Positions 1 to 9,527 of a stretch of DNA of 64,000 nt are shown here, piece after piece. Each line of letters opens with the position of its first letter. The first letter of the stretch is position 1. Source of the DNA: Natrinema versiforme (GTDB lineage Archaea > Halobacteriota > Halobacteria > Halobacteriales > Natrialbaceae); the NCBI RefSeq assembly GCF_005576615.1, contig NZ_CP040331.1, positions 428,103-492,102 on the forward strand, given 5' to 3'. Below the pieces are notes generated by a model. That model saw only the letters and a list, made by a program, of their open reading frames with translations, did no database searches and was not told the origin of the DNA. The position numbers and the translations under genes were made by a program.

Positions 1-1388
1 CTGACCGAAAGGGTACTACGCTCGGCGTATTTTCCGACATCACGACACAGAGATCGTTCGTGGTACGATTTCGTGACAGATGTTCTGGGGCGCGGTGACG
101 CCTGAGTCGCTCACGGTGTTCGAAACGACCTTCTCGATCAGTTTCCGTGCTACCAGCACGTCTATTCCCGTCGGCAGGATTCTCCGTCGCAAATCGTCTT
201 CCGCCGTCGCACGGCGAACCACTGCGTGGCTGTCGATCCGATCGGTGACTGCATCACCGAGACGAGAGACGAGTCTCGCTCGAGAATCGTGAGCGGATAT
301 CCTGTTGCGATCGAATTCACCGGTTATCCGGCAGATGCGTAAGTATCATCGTTGCCCGAATTGGCCGATGTGTGTCCACAACGTCACCGATCGACGGACC
401 CCTGTGATTCGTCAGCTACGTCGTCGGTCCGTCCCCGCGGTGATTTCGCCGACTACTATCAACTCGCGGAACGCTTGAGACGTTTCGCACATCTGTACTG
501 ACTAGTCGAAGAACGTGAAGCCGAGACGGTACTCGCCGTTTCGCTTCACGGAATCCGTGGAGGTATCGTCGTCAGGTGACTGCGGACTGCACATTTTGCC
601 GGACTCTCTCTGTCAACCAGATCGTTCCGTGGATTCTATCCACTCCGTTATCGCTTCGGTGTCGGCGAACGCTTTCCCGTCTACTTTTACTGCACATCCT
701 CCTGTCGAATTCGACACCGTGCGAGTAGCGCTGCTAGTTCAGCGTGTTAGTGGTCGTACTATCGCCGGTCGACAGCTCAGTACTTTCTCCCTACGGAGGT
801 ACTAAATTGATAGGAAAAATATTTTAATTTTGCTACTATCGAGTGCGGACGATCACTCAGTTCGCTGAGAGCGAACACAAATCGTGCCGGAACTGGATTG
901 CAGCGGTGTGCCCGTCTCAATCACTGTTCAGAAGGTGAAAATAGGGATTCTGAGGGAAAACGCGCACAATTAACACTGCCACGGGAGAATAATTCGGTCT
1001 CAGCGAACTTCGCACTCTGCGGAGAATTACAACCATACTGTCGTAAATTGGTATTACAAACATACTATTGTAATTCTATGCGAGAGGCCGTACTGAACCG
1101 TCCGTTCGGATCCGGATCGGAGTTCGAACCCCTCGAGGAACAATGTGACCAATTCACATGGATGCGTTCGCCTTCGATGAACAGATCGGGACATAGCGTG
1201 GCGCAACTCTTCACGGAAACGTACGTTCGGTATCAGCGAATTCCATTCTGATGGCGGTCGACGTAGGGTACTTAAACGCGCGTCGTCGTGGGCAGCGCTT
1301 CGGCAGTTCGCGGTCCACGATGGTCGACTGAGCGGTCCAGTTATCCTAAGCAAAAACTATTAGGTACCCTGTCTCATACCCATATTCG
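1..1388. other. Gene-poor left flank with decayed fragments
   Basis: I see no intact gene here. On the minus strand around 40-330 an open reading gives an acidic, haloarchaeal-looking stretch that ends at position 40 and may be the tail of a lost gene; I cannot name it. Around 610-720 on the minus strand another short protein-like stretch occurs without a start codon. The last 40 bases before 1389 are AT-rich (AAAACTATTA near 1350-1365) and could be the promoter of the next gene. Confidence 0.4.
502..580 (-). pseudogene. IclR-family regulator remnant
   Basis: Read on the minus strand this stretch encodes VKRNGEYRLGFTFF followed by a TAG stop. The intact IclR regulator at 8511-9275 contains VVKRNGEYHLGLEFF at the end of its winged helix, so this is a small relic of the same family. 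Nothing upstream restores the rest of the DNA-binding domain and the ligand-binding domain is absent. Confidence 0.5.
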
Positions 1389-3095
1389 ATGGCTCGAGAC
1401 AATCAATCGTACCAGATGGACTCGTTGCGGGATCCATCGGATCTGATGCAGCCCGAACGGCTGAGTGCTCTCCAACAGACGCCCCTCAGTTTTACGCGTA
1501 TTTTGACGAGACGGATGGTGGACGAACAGTGGGAGATCGACCTCCGCGAGATATCTGTCGACGAAGAAGGAAACGGGAGGGCTCGATATAGCATTACGAC
1601 GCCATCGCATGAGTTTTCGTTCCCGATCTTTTCCCAGAAGATCAGTGAAGAGGAAAAAACGGATCGGATCACCGCGGACACCTGGGACATGTGGGGGTTC
1701 CTCTGCGAGGGAAACCCGACCGAAGAGTTCATCGACTGGCAGTTCGAGGAGCTACCGAGCGTACGGAAGGGGCGCGCCACCCCTGAGGACGTGCTGATCT
1801 GGACGCGAGGGAATCGTAGCTCCCGGTTCTTCGATCACATCGTCGAGTCGTTGGTGGACGGCCGCCAACCCGATATCGATTTCCTGGCGAAGGGCGGATA
1901 TCTGATCCGGTCTTCCGGCTACTACGGGAACGGGCTGAACGGGACGAAGGTGTTCGAGGCCTTCGAGCAAGATCATCCGCTCAACGAGCCGTATCTCGCA
2001 CAGATGTTCGCTGCGTACATGTGGCGTATTTTCGGCTACGATTTGGCGGACGCCATCGCGAAGGAGCACGACGACGACGCGGCTACACTGGATTACAGCA
2101 TTCGGAAGTACCTCGGGACGGGGAACTCGTCGGGGATGGGTGTCGCACTTTTCGCGATGAACCACCCCAAGCTCATTCATACGTGGCTCCGTGCCAGAGA
2201 GGTCGCCGTTGCGCGAGTCAAGACGGTCGAACCGACGGACGACGACATCCGGAAACTCGTAGAGATTCTGCACAGAGCGGAAGTGTGGTTCACGGAAGGC
2301 GAGAGCGACTCCAAGGAGTTCTTTCTCTCGAAGGCCCGAATCGCCGACGGTCTGAACAGCGTCAGAAAGCGAATCGAACGGGCGAACGAAATCTCGACGT
2401 GGACGGATATCACCAGTTGGACTGAAGACAACTTCGAGCCGGAGATCGAGGAGGTCCTGTACTCCCTGTTGATGGATATCCATCCGGACGTGTACGAGGG
2501 ACTGAAGTCCGCACTTATAACCTCGCAGAAGACCGATATTCGGCCCGGAATGACCGTCTCTCGTCTGCGATCGATCGTCACCTCGGATTACCGGTGGACG
2601 CTCGACATCGACATGTCAGCTCCGGGTGCGAACGAGAACTTCTGGTATCGGTCCGTCAACGGTGAGGAGCCGCGGTTGGGGAAGAAAGGTGAGAGCGAGG
2701 CCGAAGAATACGCGCTCCCCGTTGATATCGCATTCCAAGTGCAACAACTCGAAAATGAGCTTCGGTCGTTCGACGGAGCGGACACGGTTGCCGACGTATT
2801 GTTCGAATACCCCGAGTATCGGTATATCGTCGAACGAATTCAGTCCGTGCATGGGCTCCCGTACGCAGAGATCCGAGGAAATCCCCTGGACACCGACTTC
2901 GTCCCACTCCACCTGGTCGCACTGGTCAAGTCCTTCTGGGGGATCCAGAAGACTCATCCGGCGAACAAGGGATGGGTGAAAGGGACCTTCTTCCAAGGTG
3001 CACCATTACCCGAGGACCTTCGAGACGGCAAGAGTTCGTACTGGCTGTATCCCCCGAGGCCGGAACTGATGAAAAAATCGGAGGTGACGCAATGA
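1389..3095 (+). CDS. Uncharacterised 568-residue protein, paired with 3092-4045
   Basis: Long acidic soluble protein with no signal peptide or membrane segment. A conserved-looking core lies at about residues 245-275, with GTGNSSGMG followed by NHPKLIHTWLRARE. From memory this core resembles a family of uncharacterised proteobacterial proteins with a GxGNxTGLGMAPFLxNHP motif that sit beside DUF3726 genes; I could not check this. The ATG at 1389 is chosen because it is the first in frame and has an AT-rich, TATA-like stretch 25-35 bp upstream. The stop overlaps the next start by 4 bp (ATGA), so the two are translationally coupled and probably work together. The reaction is unknown. Confidence 0.8.
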   Translation: MARDNQSYQMDSLRDPSDLMQPERLSALQQTPLSFTRILTRRMVDEQWEIDLREISVDEEGNGRARYSITTPSHEFSFPIFSQKISEEEKTDRITADTWDMWGFLCEGNPTEEFIDWQFEELPSVRKGRATPEDVLIWTRGNRSSRFFDHIVESLVDGRQPDIDFLAKGGYLIRSSGYYGNGLNGTKVFEAFEQDHPLNEPYLAQMFAAYMWRIFGYDLADAIAKEHDDDAATLDYSIRKYLGTGNSSGMGVALFAMNHPKLIHTWLRAREVAVARVKTVEPTDDDIRKLVEILHRAEVWFTEGESDSKEFFLSKARIADGLNSVRKRIERANEISTWTDITSWTEDNFEPEIEEVLYSLLMDIHPDVYEGLKSALITSQKTDIRPGMTVSRLRSIVTSDYRWTLDIDMSAPGANENFWYRSVNGEEPRLGKKGESEAEEYALPVDIAFQVQQLENELRSFDGADTVADVLFEYPEYRYIVERIQSVHGLPYAEIRGNPLDTDFVPLHLVALVKSFWGIQKTHPANKGWVKGTFFQGAPLPEDLRDGKSSYWLYPPRPELMKKSEVTQ

Positions 3096-4045
3096 AGTTG
3101 AGCTCTCGAGAGGTATTCCAGTTGGCGGATCGATGTCTCGCGTCCGCGGGACTGTCGAACGGGGCTTCGAAGGCGAACGCCAAATCGATCTGGTGGACGG
3201 AGGTCTACAAGGACTGCGGTCTCACCACGCTTCACCGGATTATCGAGGAATCCCCGACGCTGGATCCGTCGAAGTTATCCCTCGAGGATCAAACGTCAGT
3301 CTTCTCGATTGTCGACAGCGGTGATCAGCCGAGTATCGTCTCGAGCACGGCGGCGCTGGACTTCAGTTGCTCGCAGGCCGAGCAGGAAGGAATCGGGATC
3401 ACGTACGCTTCCATTCCGGAGGCAGATCACAGCTTCCCAACGATCGGACACACAGCGTACCACGCAGCGAACCGCGGAATGGTAGCCATCGTTCTGGCTG
3501 CGTGTCCTGACGGGTCGAGGAGTTTCATCGGGGTGCCCAGGTGCTCACAGCCACTCCTCGCGGAGATGAATCTGAACGGGCGATCGTCGAGCTATGCGAA
3601 GCTTGTGGACGTCATCGATAGCGGTCTATATCGACAGCGACACTGCCCGCTGGTACAGGCCTTCTTCGAGCCGGGCGAGGGTAGCGGTCGGTCTGCCACG
3701 GACGCGGCTACGCTGAAGCAACTGCTGGAGGACGCGATGGAACCGAACCCGGAGAGTGTCGATAGCAGTGAACGTGGGTTTTTCACGATTTGCATCGATC
3801 CGAATCATCCCCAAAGCTCGACGGAAATCCAACGAGTCGCGGATCGGTTTGTAGACCAACAGGCGGATGCGCTTACGTCTGTGTACCGCTCATCGGAAAT
3901 AGGTGAAAAGGGACGGACGTTGATCAAGGAAGGCATCGAGATCGAGAAACAAGCATGGGAGGAACTGTTCGAGTTCAGCAATGGAATCTTCGCGCCGGAT
4001 TCGTTGGGCGCCGAGACGGGAGCAGGTCCCAGTTTGGAGCAGTAG
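3092..4045 (+). CDS. DUF3726 / Ldh_2-like protein (probable)
   Basis: 317 residues starting at the ATG that overlaps the previous stop (ATGA); a longer upstream reading of this frame is a shadow of the preceding gene. The N terminus (LSSREVFQLADRCLASAG, then NAKSIWWTEVYKDCG) resembles the first helices of DUF3726 proteins and more distantly of the malate/L-lactate dehydrogenase-like Ldh_2 fold. The Ldh_2 catalytic histidine motif (SHG) is not seen, so I do not call it a dehydrogenase. Coupling to the 568-residue gene suggests a two-protein module. Family assignment is from memory. Confidence 0.65.
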   Translation: MKLSSREVFQLADRCLASAGLSNGASKANAKSIWWTEVYKDCGLTTLHRIIEESPTLDPSKLSLEDQTSVFSIVDSGDQPSIVSSTAALDFSCSQAEQEGIGITYASIPEADHSFPTIGHTAYHAANRGMVAIVLAACPDGSRSFIGVPRCSQPLLAEMNLNGRSSSYAKLVDVIDSGLYRQRHCPLVQAFFEPGEGSGRSATDAATLKQLLEDAMEPNPESVDSSERGFFTICIDPNHPQSSTEIQRVADRFVDQQADALTSVYRSSEIGEKGRTLIKEGIEIEKQAWEELFEFSNGIFAPDSLGAETGAGPSLEQ

Positions 4046-4619
4046 GCATCAACGGAGACGAATTCAGAATCGATAGAACTCGTCTGATAGATCTGTATCG
4101 TCTCGGCCGATACTACCGACGAGGACCGGAAATCACAGTGGGCGCGGACTATTCGACGTAAAATTAGCGTAGCGACGGTACTACTGTGCCATTGACTCGT
4201 CGGCACAAGGCGCAGACGATGGTTCACCAGATCCGGGATGCGACTCGTCACACGACATGTCGTCTATCCTGACTGGCTACTGACCTCTGCGAAAACAACA
4301 CTGAAACGATCCCTGGTCCGAACGCGAGTACACGTGGAGCGAGATTACCCACAAACTCGAGACCAACAGTTAGCTCTGACTTCCGCTGTTCTCGCAGTAT
4401 CGATACGGGAGAAAGGCAGCGCAGTAGCCTATATCGGTGGGTTCGACGCTATCTCGAATGCGGTAGAGGATGAGACTTACTAAAATTGTCCAATAGATCG
4501 GTTCGAGTATATAACGCTGGAATCTTCGCTCTGTGATTACTGAGAGTCTTGTCTGTGCATCTCCCTGGGTATGGGGGGAACTTTTATGTCCAACCGTGTC
4601 TATGGGTAGCATGCGTTAG
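4046..4619. other. Intergenic stretch, no gene recognised
   Basis: Several frames are open for 60-80 codons but none has the acidic composition or motifs of a haloarchaeal protein. The last 40 bases hold a TATA-like CTTTTATG at about 4580-4587, a plausible promoter for the small ORF starting at 4620. Confidence 0.4.
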
Positions 4620-4751
4620 ATGGTCTATGACACAGATACTGCTCCGCCGGACGAATCGATAGTGACCAACCGCTACCTAGACGAACTTACCAAACCGCAC
4701 CACTACGGAAAACCCCGTCTTCCTAAGTCGCGTTCTGAGACGGTGCACTAG
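4620..4751 (+). CDS. Small ORF (43 aa) upstream of BCCT transporter
   Basis: ATG at 4620, stop TAG at 4749-4751. The protein begins MVYDTDTAPPDESIV and ends KSRSETVH, with a proline/histidine-rich middle (LTKPHHYGKPRLP). A TATA-like CTTTTATG lies about 35 bp upstream. It is followed 10 bp later by a second small ORF that overlaps the transporter gene, so this may be the first cistron of the transporter operon or a leader. No family recognised; it could be chance. Confidence 0.4.
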   Translation: MVYDTDTAPPDESIVTNRYLDELTKPHHYGKPRLPKSRSETVH

Positions 4752-4761
4752 AAGAACAAGA

Positions 4762-4884
4762 ATGAACGAACAAATCAACTGGCCACGCAGTGTAGAAGTT
4801 GTGCCGATAACGATCCCACGAGACACACTGACTACGCCGATTACGAACGCGCAGATGCGCAGAATGGAGGACCATCATGACTGA
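4762..4884 (+). CDS. Small ORF (40 aa) overlapping the BCCT start
   Basis: ATG at 4762, TGA at 4882-4884, which overlaps the transporter start (4877) by 8 bp. The protein starts MNEQINWPRSVEVVPITIP and ends MRRMEDHHD. The GGAGG at 4866-4870 inside this ORF is the ribosome binding site for the transporter, so translation of this ORF would run through that site, giving possible translational coupling. No family recognised. Confidence 0.45.
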   Translation: MNEQINWPRSVEVVPITIPRDTLTTPITNAQMRRMEDHHD

Positions 4885-6709
4885 AACCAATGATAACAAA
4901 ACGGAAGAGAAACGGTCGGAGACGCTCCAAGAGGAACTATTTTATCCCGACTCCAAACGCGAACCTGGAGACGCGAACCGTGAATTGTTTGGCGGACGAT
5001 TAGATATTCACCCGGTGGTGCTTCCCGTCTCGCTCACTGTCATTGGTCTGTTCATCGTAGTCACGTTGCTATTTCAACAACTCGCTGCGCTGGTTGGACT
5101 GCGGTCCGACAGCGGAGAGACAATGACAGCTGTTGAAGCGTTCGGCACACTTCAGGCCTTAGGGACGGACACGTTCGATTGGCTTCTCATTCTGGCCATG
5201 AATGCGGCTATTATCGCTGTGGTATACTTCGCACTCAGCAAGTACGGTAGGATACGGATCGGCGGTGTCAACGCTGAGAAGGAGTTCAGCAACTTCGCAT
5301 GGATAGCAATGCTCTTCAGCGCCGGCATGGGGATCGGCCTCATCGTCTTCAGTGTCTCCGAGACGATGTACGGTCTCCAGACCGTTCCGCCCTATTTCGC
5401 CGGTGTTGAACCCGAAACGTCCGCCGCAGGTCACGCTGCAGTAGTGCAGAACTTCTTCCATTGGGGACTTGCCCCATGGGGAATTTACGCGCTTGTTGGC
5501 CTCGGTCTGGGTTTCTTCGCGTATAACCGTGGACTCCCGCTTACCTTTCGATCGATCTTCTGGCCGGTGCTCGGGAAACGGATATACGGCTGGCCGGGCC
5601 ACGTAATCGACATACTTGCAGTATTCGCTACACTGTTCGGTCTGGCGACATCGCTCGGTCTCGGGGCCCAACAGGCCACCACTGGGGTCGTGTACGTTTC
5701 GGACCAACTCTTCGGGATCACAATTCCGGAGACGACATCGACGCAAGTAGTCTTGATCGCGGTTATTACCCTTATTGCGGCTGGATCAGTTGCTGCAGGA
5801 CTAGAAAAGGGGGTTAAACGTCTGAGTAATATCAACGCAGTCTTTATGGTCGTTATGCTCGCTTTCTTGCTGATTGCGGGACCGACACTCTACTTACTAG
5901 GGGGCTTCAGTTCGGCTCTAGGTACATACACAAACTCATTGATAGAACTCAGTTTCTTCACCGGCACGTTCGGTGGAGAGGGCGCTACCGAGTGGCTCGG
6001 CAACTGGACGTTCTTTTACTGGGCATGGTGGATCGCGTGGTCCCCGTTCGTTGGCATGTTCATCGCCCGCATCTCGAAGGGGCGGACTATCCGAGAATTC
6101 GTCGGTGGCGTGCTACTGGTACCGACATTCTTCGGAATTTTCTGGTTTTCGACGCTCGGCGGATCGGCGGTGTACGCCCAGTTGAACGGTGGAGGTCTTC
6201 TCACCGTACTCAATGAACAGGGACAAGAGGCCGTGATGTACGCGATGCTCTCGGAGTATCCTCTCGGCCTCGTAATGTCGATCCTTGCGACGATATTGGT
6301 TATGACCATCTTCGTGACCTCCTCGGACTCGGGTTCACTCGTCATTGATCAACTGACCGCTGGCGGGAAACACGACGCACCGAAGGTCCAACGGATCCTC
6401 TGGGCACTCATCGAGGGTGGAATCGCAGCAGTGCTGTTGATTGGCGGTGGGCTAACGGCGCTGCAGGCAGCGTCAATCGCGACAGGTATCCCCTTCGCCC
6501 TTGTCCTCTTATTCATGTGTTATGCCATCTATCGGGGACTCAATCACGAACACGAAATCTTAGAATCCAGTGAATATCAGAGACGGCGGAAGGAGATGAT
6601 TGAGCAGGGTGAAATCGAGGTTGATACCTCTGATGATGGCATCGTGACTTCCGGTGGGGACTCAATCAGTGACATCAAGAAAGATGAATCAACCATGAGC
6701 GACGATTGA
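4877..6709 (+). CDS. BCCT-family transporter (betaine/carnitine/choline type)
   Basis: 610-residue polytopic membrane protein with about 12 hydrophobic segments, a typical BCCT length. The family signature is clear at about residues 370-400: WTFFYWAWWIAWSPFVGMF followed by IARISKGRTIREF. FFHWGLAPWGIYAL near residue 195 and SSDSGS near residue 480 also fit. BCCT carriers take up quaternary ammonium or related compatible solutes and carbon sources with sodium or proton coupling; the substrate cannot be read here. The start ATG follows GGAGG by 6 bp. Charged hydrophilic tails lie at both ends. The nearby SnoaL-like, phosphoribosyltransferase-like and IclR genes suggest a substrate-specific uptake locus. 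Confidence 0.93.
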   Translation: MTETNDNKTEEKRSETLQEELFYPDSKREPGDANRELFGGRLDIHPVVLPVSLTVIGLFIVVTLLFQQLAALVGLRSDSGETMTAVEAFGTLQALGTDTFDWLLILAMNAAIIAVVYFALSKYGRIRIGGVNAEKEFSNFAWIAMLFSAGMGIGLIVFSVSETMYGLQTVPPYFAGVEPETSAAGHAAVVQNFFHWGLAPWGIYALVGLGLGFFAYNRGLPLTFRSIFWPVLGKRIYGWPGHVIDILAVFATLFGLATSLGLGAQQATTGVVYVSDQLFGITIPETTSTQVVLIAVITLIAAGSVAAGLEKGVKRLSNINAVFMVVMLAFLLIAGPTLYLLGGFSSALGTYTNSLIELSFFTGTFGGEGATEWLGNWTFFYWAWWIAWSPFVGMFIARISKGRTIREFVGGVLLVPTFFGIFWFSTLGGSAVYAQLNGGGLLTVLNEQGQEAVMYAMLSEYPLGLVMSILATILVMTIFVTSSDSGSLVIDQLTAGGKHDAPKVQRILWALIEGGIAAVLLIGGGLTALQAASIATGIPFALVLLFMCYAIYRGLNHEHEILESSEYQRRRKEMIEQGEIEVDTSDDGIVTSGGDSISDIKKDESTMSDD

Positions 6710-6830
6710 TGTCCTGACTAGAGTTAGATGAGGTCAAGCAGAGGATAGGGCGCTCACAGACGATCTGTAGATCTAATCCAATGCGCTCTCCAGAATTATA
6801 ATTCTGAGTCATGAATGTAGAACCAGGTAT

Positions 6831-6839
6831 TTTATATAT
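6831..6839 (+). promoter_or_regulatory. TATA box of the SnoaL-like gene
   Basis: TTTATATAT lies 30 bp ahead of the ATG at 6861, the spacing expected of an archaeal promoter producing a nearly leaderless transcript. It also argues against the GTG start at 6840, which would sit on the TATA box's edge. Confidence 0.65.
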
Positions 6840-6860
6840 GTGCCGAGAATGTATTACACT

Positions 6861-7214
6861 ATGTCCAAGGTTGATCGAAATACGCTTATTGATGCATACT
6901 TTGATGCGATGGATTCAGACGATCTCGAGATCGTACGGCCTGTAGTCACTGACGAATTCATATATGAATCGCTCTCGGGTGATCTCAGTGGTTTCAGTGG
7001 TTTACAGACATATATGACGGAGTTACGAGGACTCTCGAACACGAACCACGAAATGACGACCGTAATCCATGGAGAGACGGCGTCTGTTGTGGAGGGTACC
7101 GTAACGGGAGATAACGGAGAAACTCGAGTGGAATTGGACTTCTGCAACGTCTTCGAATTCGATGCTGACAACGAGGGAATTACTCGGATCAGTGTCTACC
7201 TCAACGATTCGTAA
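6861..7214 (+). CDS. SnoaL-like / NTF2-fold protein
   Basis: 117 residues from ATG 6861. The N-terminal pattern RNTLIDAYFDAMDSDDLE followed by VTDEFIYES and a C-terminal beta-rich half ending in RISVYLND is the usual arrangement of SnoaL-like (NTF2-fold) proteins, which act as small isomerases, hydrolases or ligand-binding proteins. A GTG start 21 bp upstream is possible but less likely given the TATA box position. It follows the transporter by 150 bp with its own promoter. Confidence 0.75.
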   Translation: MSKVDRNTLIDAYFDAMDSDDLEIVRPVVTDEFIYESLSGDLSGFSGLQTYMTELRGLSNTNHEMTTVIHGETASVVEGTVTGDNGETRVELDFCNVFEFDADNEGITRISVYLNDS

Positions 7215-7320
7215 CGAGTCCGAAGCGAACAAGCGATTGTCGAATGATGTGACCACTGATGCTTGTTAGAAAAGGATAGTAACCACAATAGTAACGGCAG
7301 AGGCGACCATGTTGTCCGGT

Positions 7321-8483
7321 ATGAAGGAAACGTTCGACATCATCCCAATTGACGCGATCAAAACGGCGACGCGACAGATGCTAACTTCGACCAGACAGAA
7401 CAGACATTACGACACGCGCAGAAGAGCCCCGATGTCGTCGCTGAGGTAACAGCTGATCAGTTTCCGACGGATAATTTCGAAGTACTGGCCGGCGTCAAAG
7501 ATGCGGCGCATCTCCTTGAGGGTCAAAACCTCAACGTCGACGCACTGCGAGAAGGCCACCTCTTCGACGGCGGTCCCGTGCTCCGGATTGAGGGACCGTA
7601 TCTCGAGTTCGCTAAGTTCGAAACGTCGCTTTTAGGTTTCCTCGGTCACCAGAGCGGAATCGCAACGAGGGCGCTCGAAACGCGACGTGCTGCGCCTGAG
7701 TCACAAATTCTGAGCTTCGGGGCCAGACACGTCCACCCCTCAATCGCGGCAATCGTCGAGCGAGGAGCGCTCATTGGTGGGCTCGACGGCTTCTCGAACA
7801 CGACGGCTGGCGAGATCATTGGTCGCGAGGCCAGCGGAACGATGCCACACGCGCTCGTACTTTGCTATGGACGCGGCGAGCAGCAGGCAGCATGGGAAGC
7901 ATTCGACGACGCCGTCGATCCCGATGTGCCCCGAATCGCGCTCTGCGATACCTTCAGCGACGAGGTTGAGGAGGTGCTGGAGGCGGCCAAGGCTTTCGGG
8001 GAAGATCTAGACGGCATTCGCCTCGATACGACTCACTCCCGGCGCGGCGATTTCGAACACATCGTTCGCGAAGTCCGCTGGGCCCTCGAGGCGGCTGGCT
8101 ACGATGACATCGATATTTTCGTCAGCGGTGGACTCTCGCCGACAGATCTCGAGCAGTTGCGAGATGTTGCGGACGGATTTGGCGTCGGCAGTTACATTAG
8201 TAACGTCGATCCAATTGACTTCTCGCTGGATATCGTCGAGATCAATGGTGAACCGATCTCAAAGCGGGGCAAACTTCCGGGAGTCAAAGACATCTATCGG
8301 ACATCCGACGGCGGCCACTCCGTAGCACTCGCCGATCGCGAGTCGCCGTCTAACGGTGAGTCGCTCCTAGAGCCGCTGCTCGCTAACGGAGAAGTCGTCC
8401 GGGAATTCGACCTCAACGAAACTGCAGCGCGTGCGGCAACCGATGCGGAGACAGTTGGATTCGGTCGAATTGCATCAACCTAA
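7321..8483 (+). pseudogene. Nicotinate phosphoribosyltransferase, frameshifted
   Basis: The intact frame from about 7370 to 8483 carries nicotinate phosphoribosyltransferase features: FDGGPVLRIEGPYLEF, FGARHVHPS, the LDTTHSRRGDFEH motif and a TIM-barrel SGGL step. This enzyme makes nicotinate mononucleotide from nicotinate and PRPP. The start MKETFDIIPIDAIK at ATG 7321 (or 7309) is one frame off. Adding one A to the AAAA run at about 7361-7364 would join the two into a full-length protein of about 387 residues reading AIKNGDATDANF. The fault is therefore a single-base deletion in a homopolymer, either a real pseudogene or a sequence error. It probably is an extra paralogue tied to the neighbouring transporter. 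Confidence 0.8.
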
Positions 8484-8510
8484 GTGCAAATGGTTTCTCA
8501 ATTAGATTTA

Positions 8511-9275
8511 TCAATAAATGAGACTGAGTCCAATATCGTCCGCGGCAGCCCGTAATCGCTCAAATAACTCTCCTTCGCATCGCTCTCGACTTACTCGATA
8601 AGTTGGTCCTGCCACTGCGAGTGCCCCTTCAACAGTATCTTGGGAGATGAGAGGGACTGCCACTGCGTGCATCTCACGGAGGCCTTCACCAAGATTCAAA
8701 GCGTACCCCTGCTCGCGAATTTGTTTGAGTTCTTTTTTGAGGGTTTTACGGTCAGTAATTGTCTTGTCAGTCATTTTCGGAAGGCCATGGTGTTCAATGA
8801 TCTCGTCTACTTCTCCTTTTGGAAGATGTGCAAGTATCACTTTGCCCCCCGAATTGGCGTGCATATGTTCCCATGACCCGATAAGTATGTTAATATTAAT
8901 CTCATTGTTGGGATCCCGCCCATCTAAGTACATTAGTCGACCGTTCTCGTGAGTCATTAGCCACGTTGTTTCGCCTGTCTCTGCTGCTATATCATCGAGC
9001 ACTGGAAAGGCTGCCGAATAGATCTCTTGTGCATTCCGGGTGTACTGACCATATTTGAAAAACTCCAATCCAAGATGATATTCACCGTTTCGTTTCACGA
9101 CGAACCCATGGGATCGCATCGTCGATAAATGATTATGCACTGAACTCTTTGCCAAACTCATATTGTTGGCTAGTTCGGTCAGTCTAATGCCGTCAGATTC
9201 GCGTATTTCCTCTAGTAGAGCGCATAGAGTCTCGTCTGATTTGACCCCGCCCCCTTTTGACGAATCGGAAACCAT
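8511..9275 (-). CDS. IclR-family transcriptional regulator
   Basis: 254 residues. An N-terminal winged helix (residues about 15-75; LTELANNMSLAKSSVHNHLSTM, then the wing VVKRNGEYHLG) is followed by the IclR effector-binding domain with GETTWLMTHENGRLMYLD, GGKVILAHLP and AVAVPLISQDTVEGALAVAG. It faces the phosphoribosyltransferase-like gene convergently, 27 bp apart. IclR proteins usually bind a small metabolite and control an adjacent catabolic or transport operon, so the transporter locus is the likely target. The first residues before the helix are polar and the ATG at 9275 is the best start. Confidence 0.9.
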   Translation of the reverse strand: MVSDSSKGGGVKSDETLCALLEEIRESDGIRLTELANNMSLAKSSVHNHLSTMRSHGFVVKRNGEYHLGLEFFKYGQYTRNAQEIYSAAFPVLDDIAAETGETTWLMTHENGRLMYLDGRDPNNEININILIGSWEHMHANSGGKVILAHLPKGEVDEIIEHHGLPKMTDKTITDRKTLKKELKQIREQGYALNLGEGLREMHAVAVPLISQDTVEGALAVAGPTYRVSRERCEGELFERLRAAADDIGLSLIY

Positions 9276-9527
9276 ACACGGTTTAACAGAGCGAAGATAC
9301 TAATAGTTGCGACCATATTCAGAGTTGACCGCTTAATCAACCTAATCCATTTTAATTAGATGGAAATAAGGATTTTCGCTAATCAACTCCCCCTAATTTG
9401 GTTTCAATTCCATTGTATTATTTTTAAGCTACCTTTCGCGACAGACTCGTTTTGGCAGTCCAACGTATTTTCGAACCTGATCGGTGCTTGTTAGTGAACT
9501 CGAACAGATGCGCTCTTGTTCGAGCTA

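Noticed and set aside
515..805. Plus-strand frame near the left edge
   Set aside because: Antisense to an IclR-like VKRNGEYRLG remnant; no protein features.
1752..2483. Long open frame on the minus strand
   Set aside because: Antisense to the 568-residue gene; Arg/Val-rich chance frame with no haloarchaeal composition.
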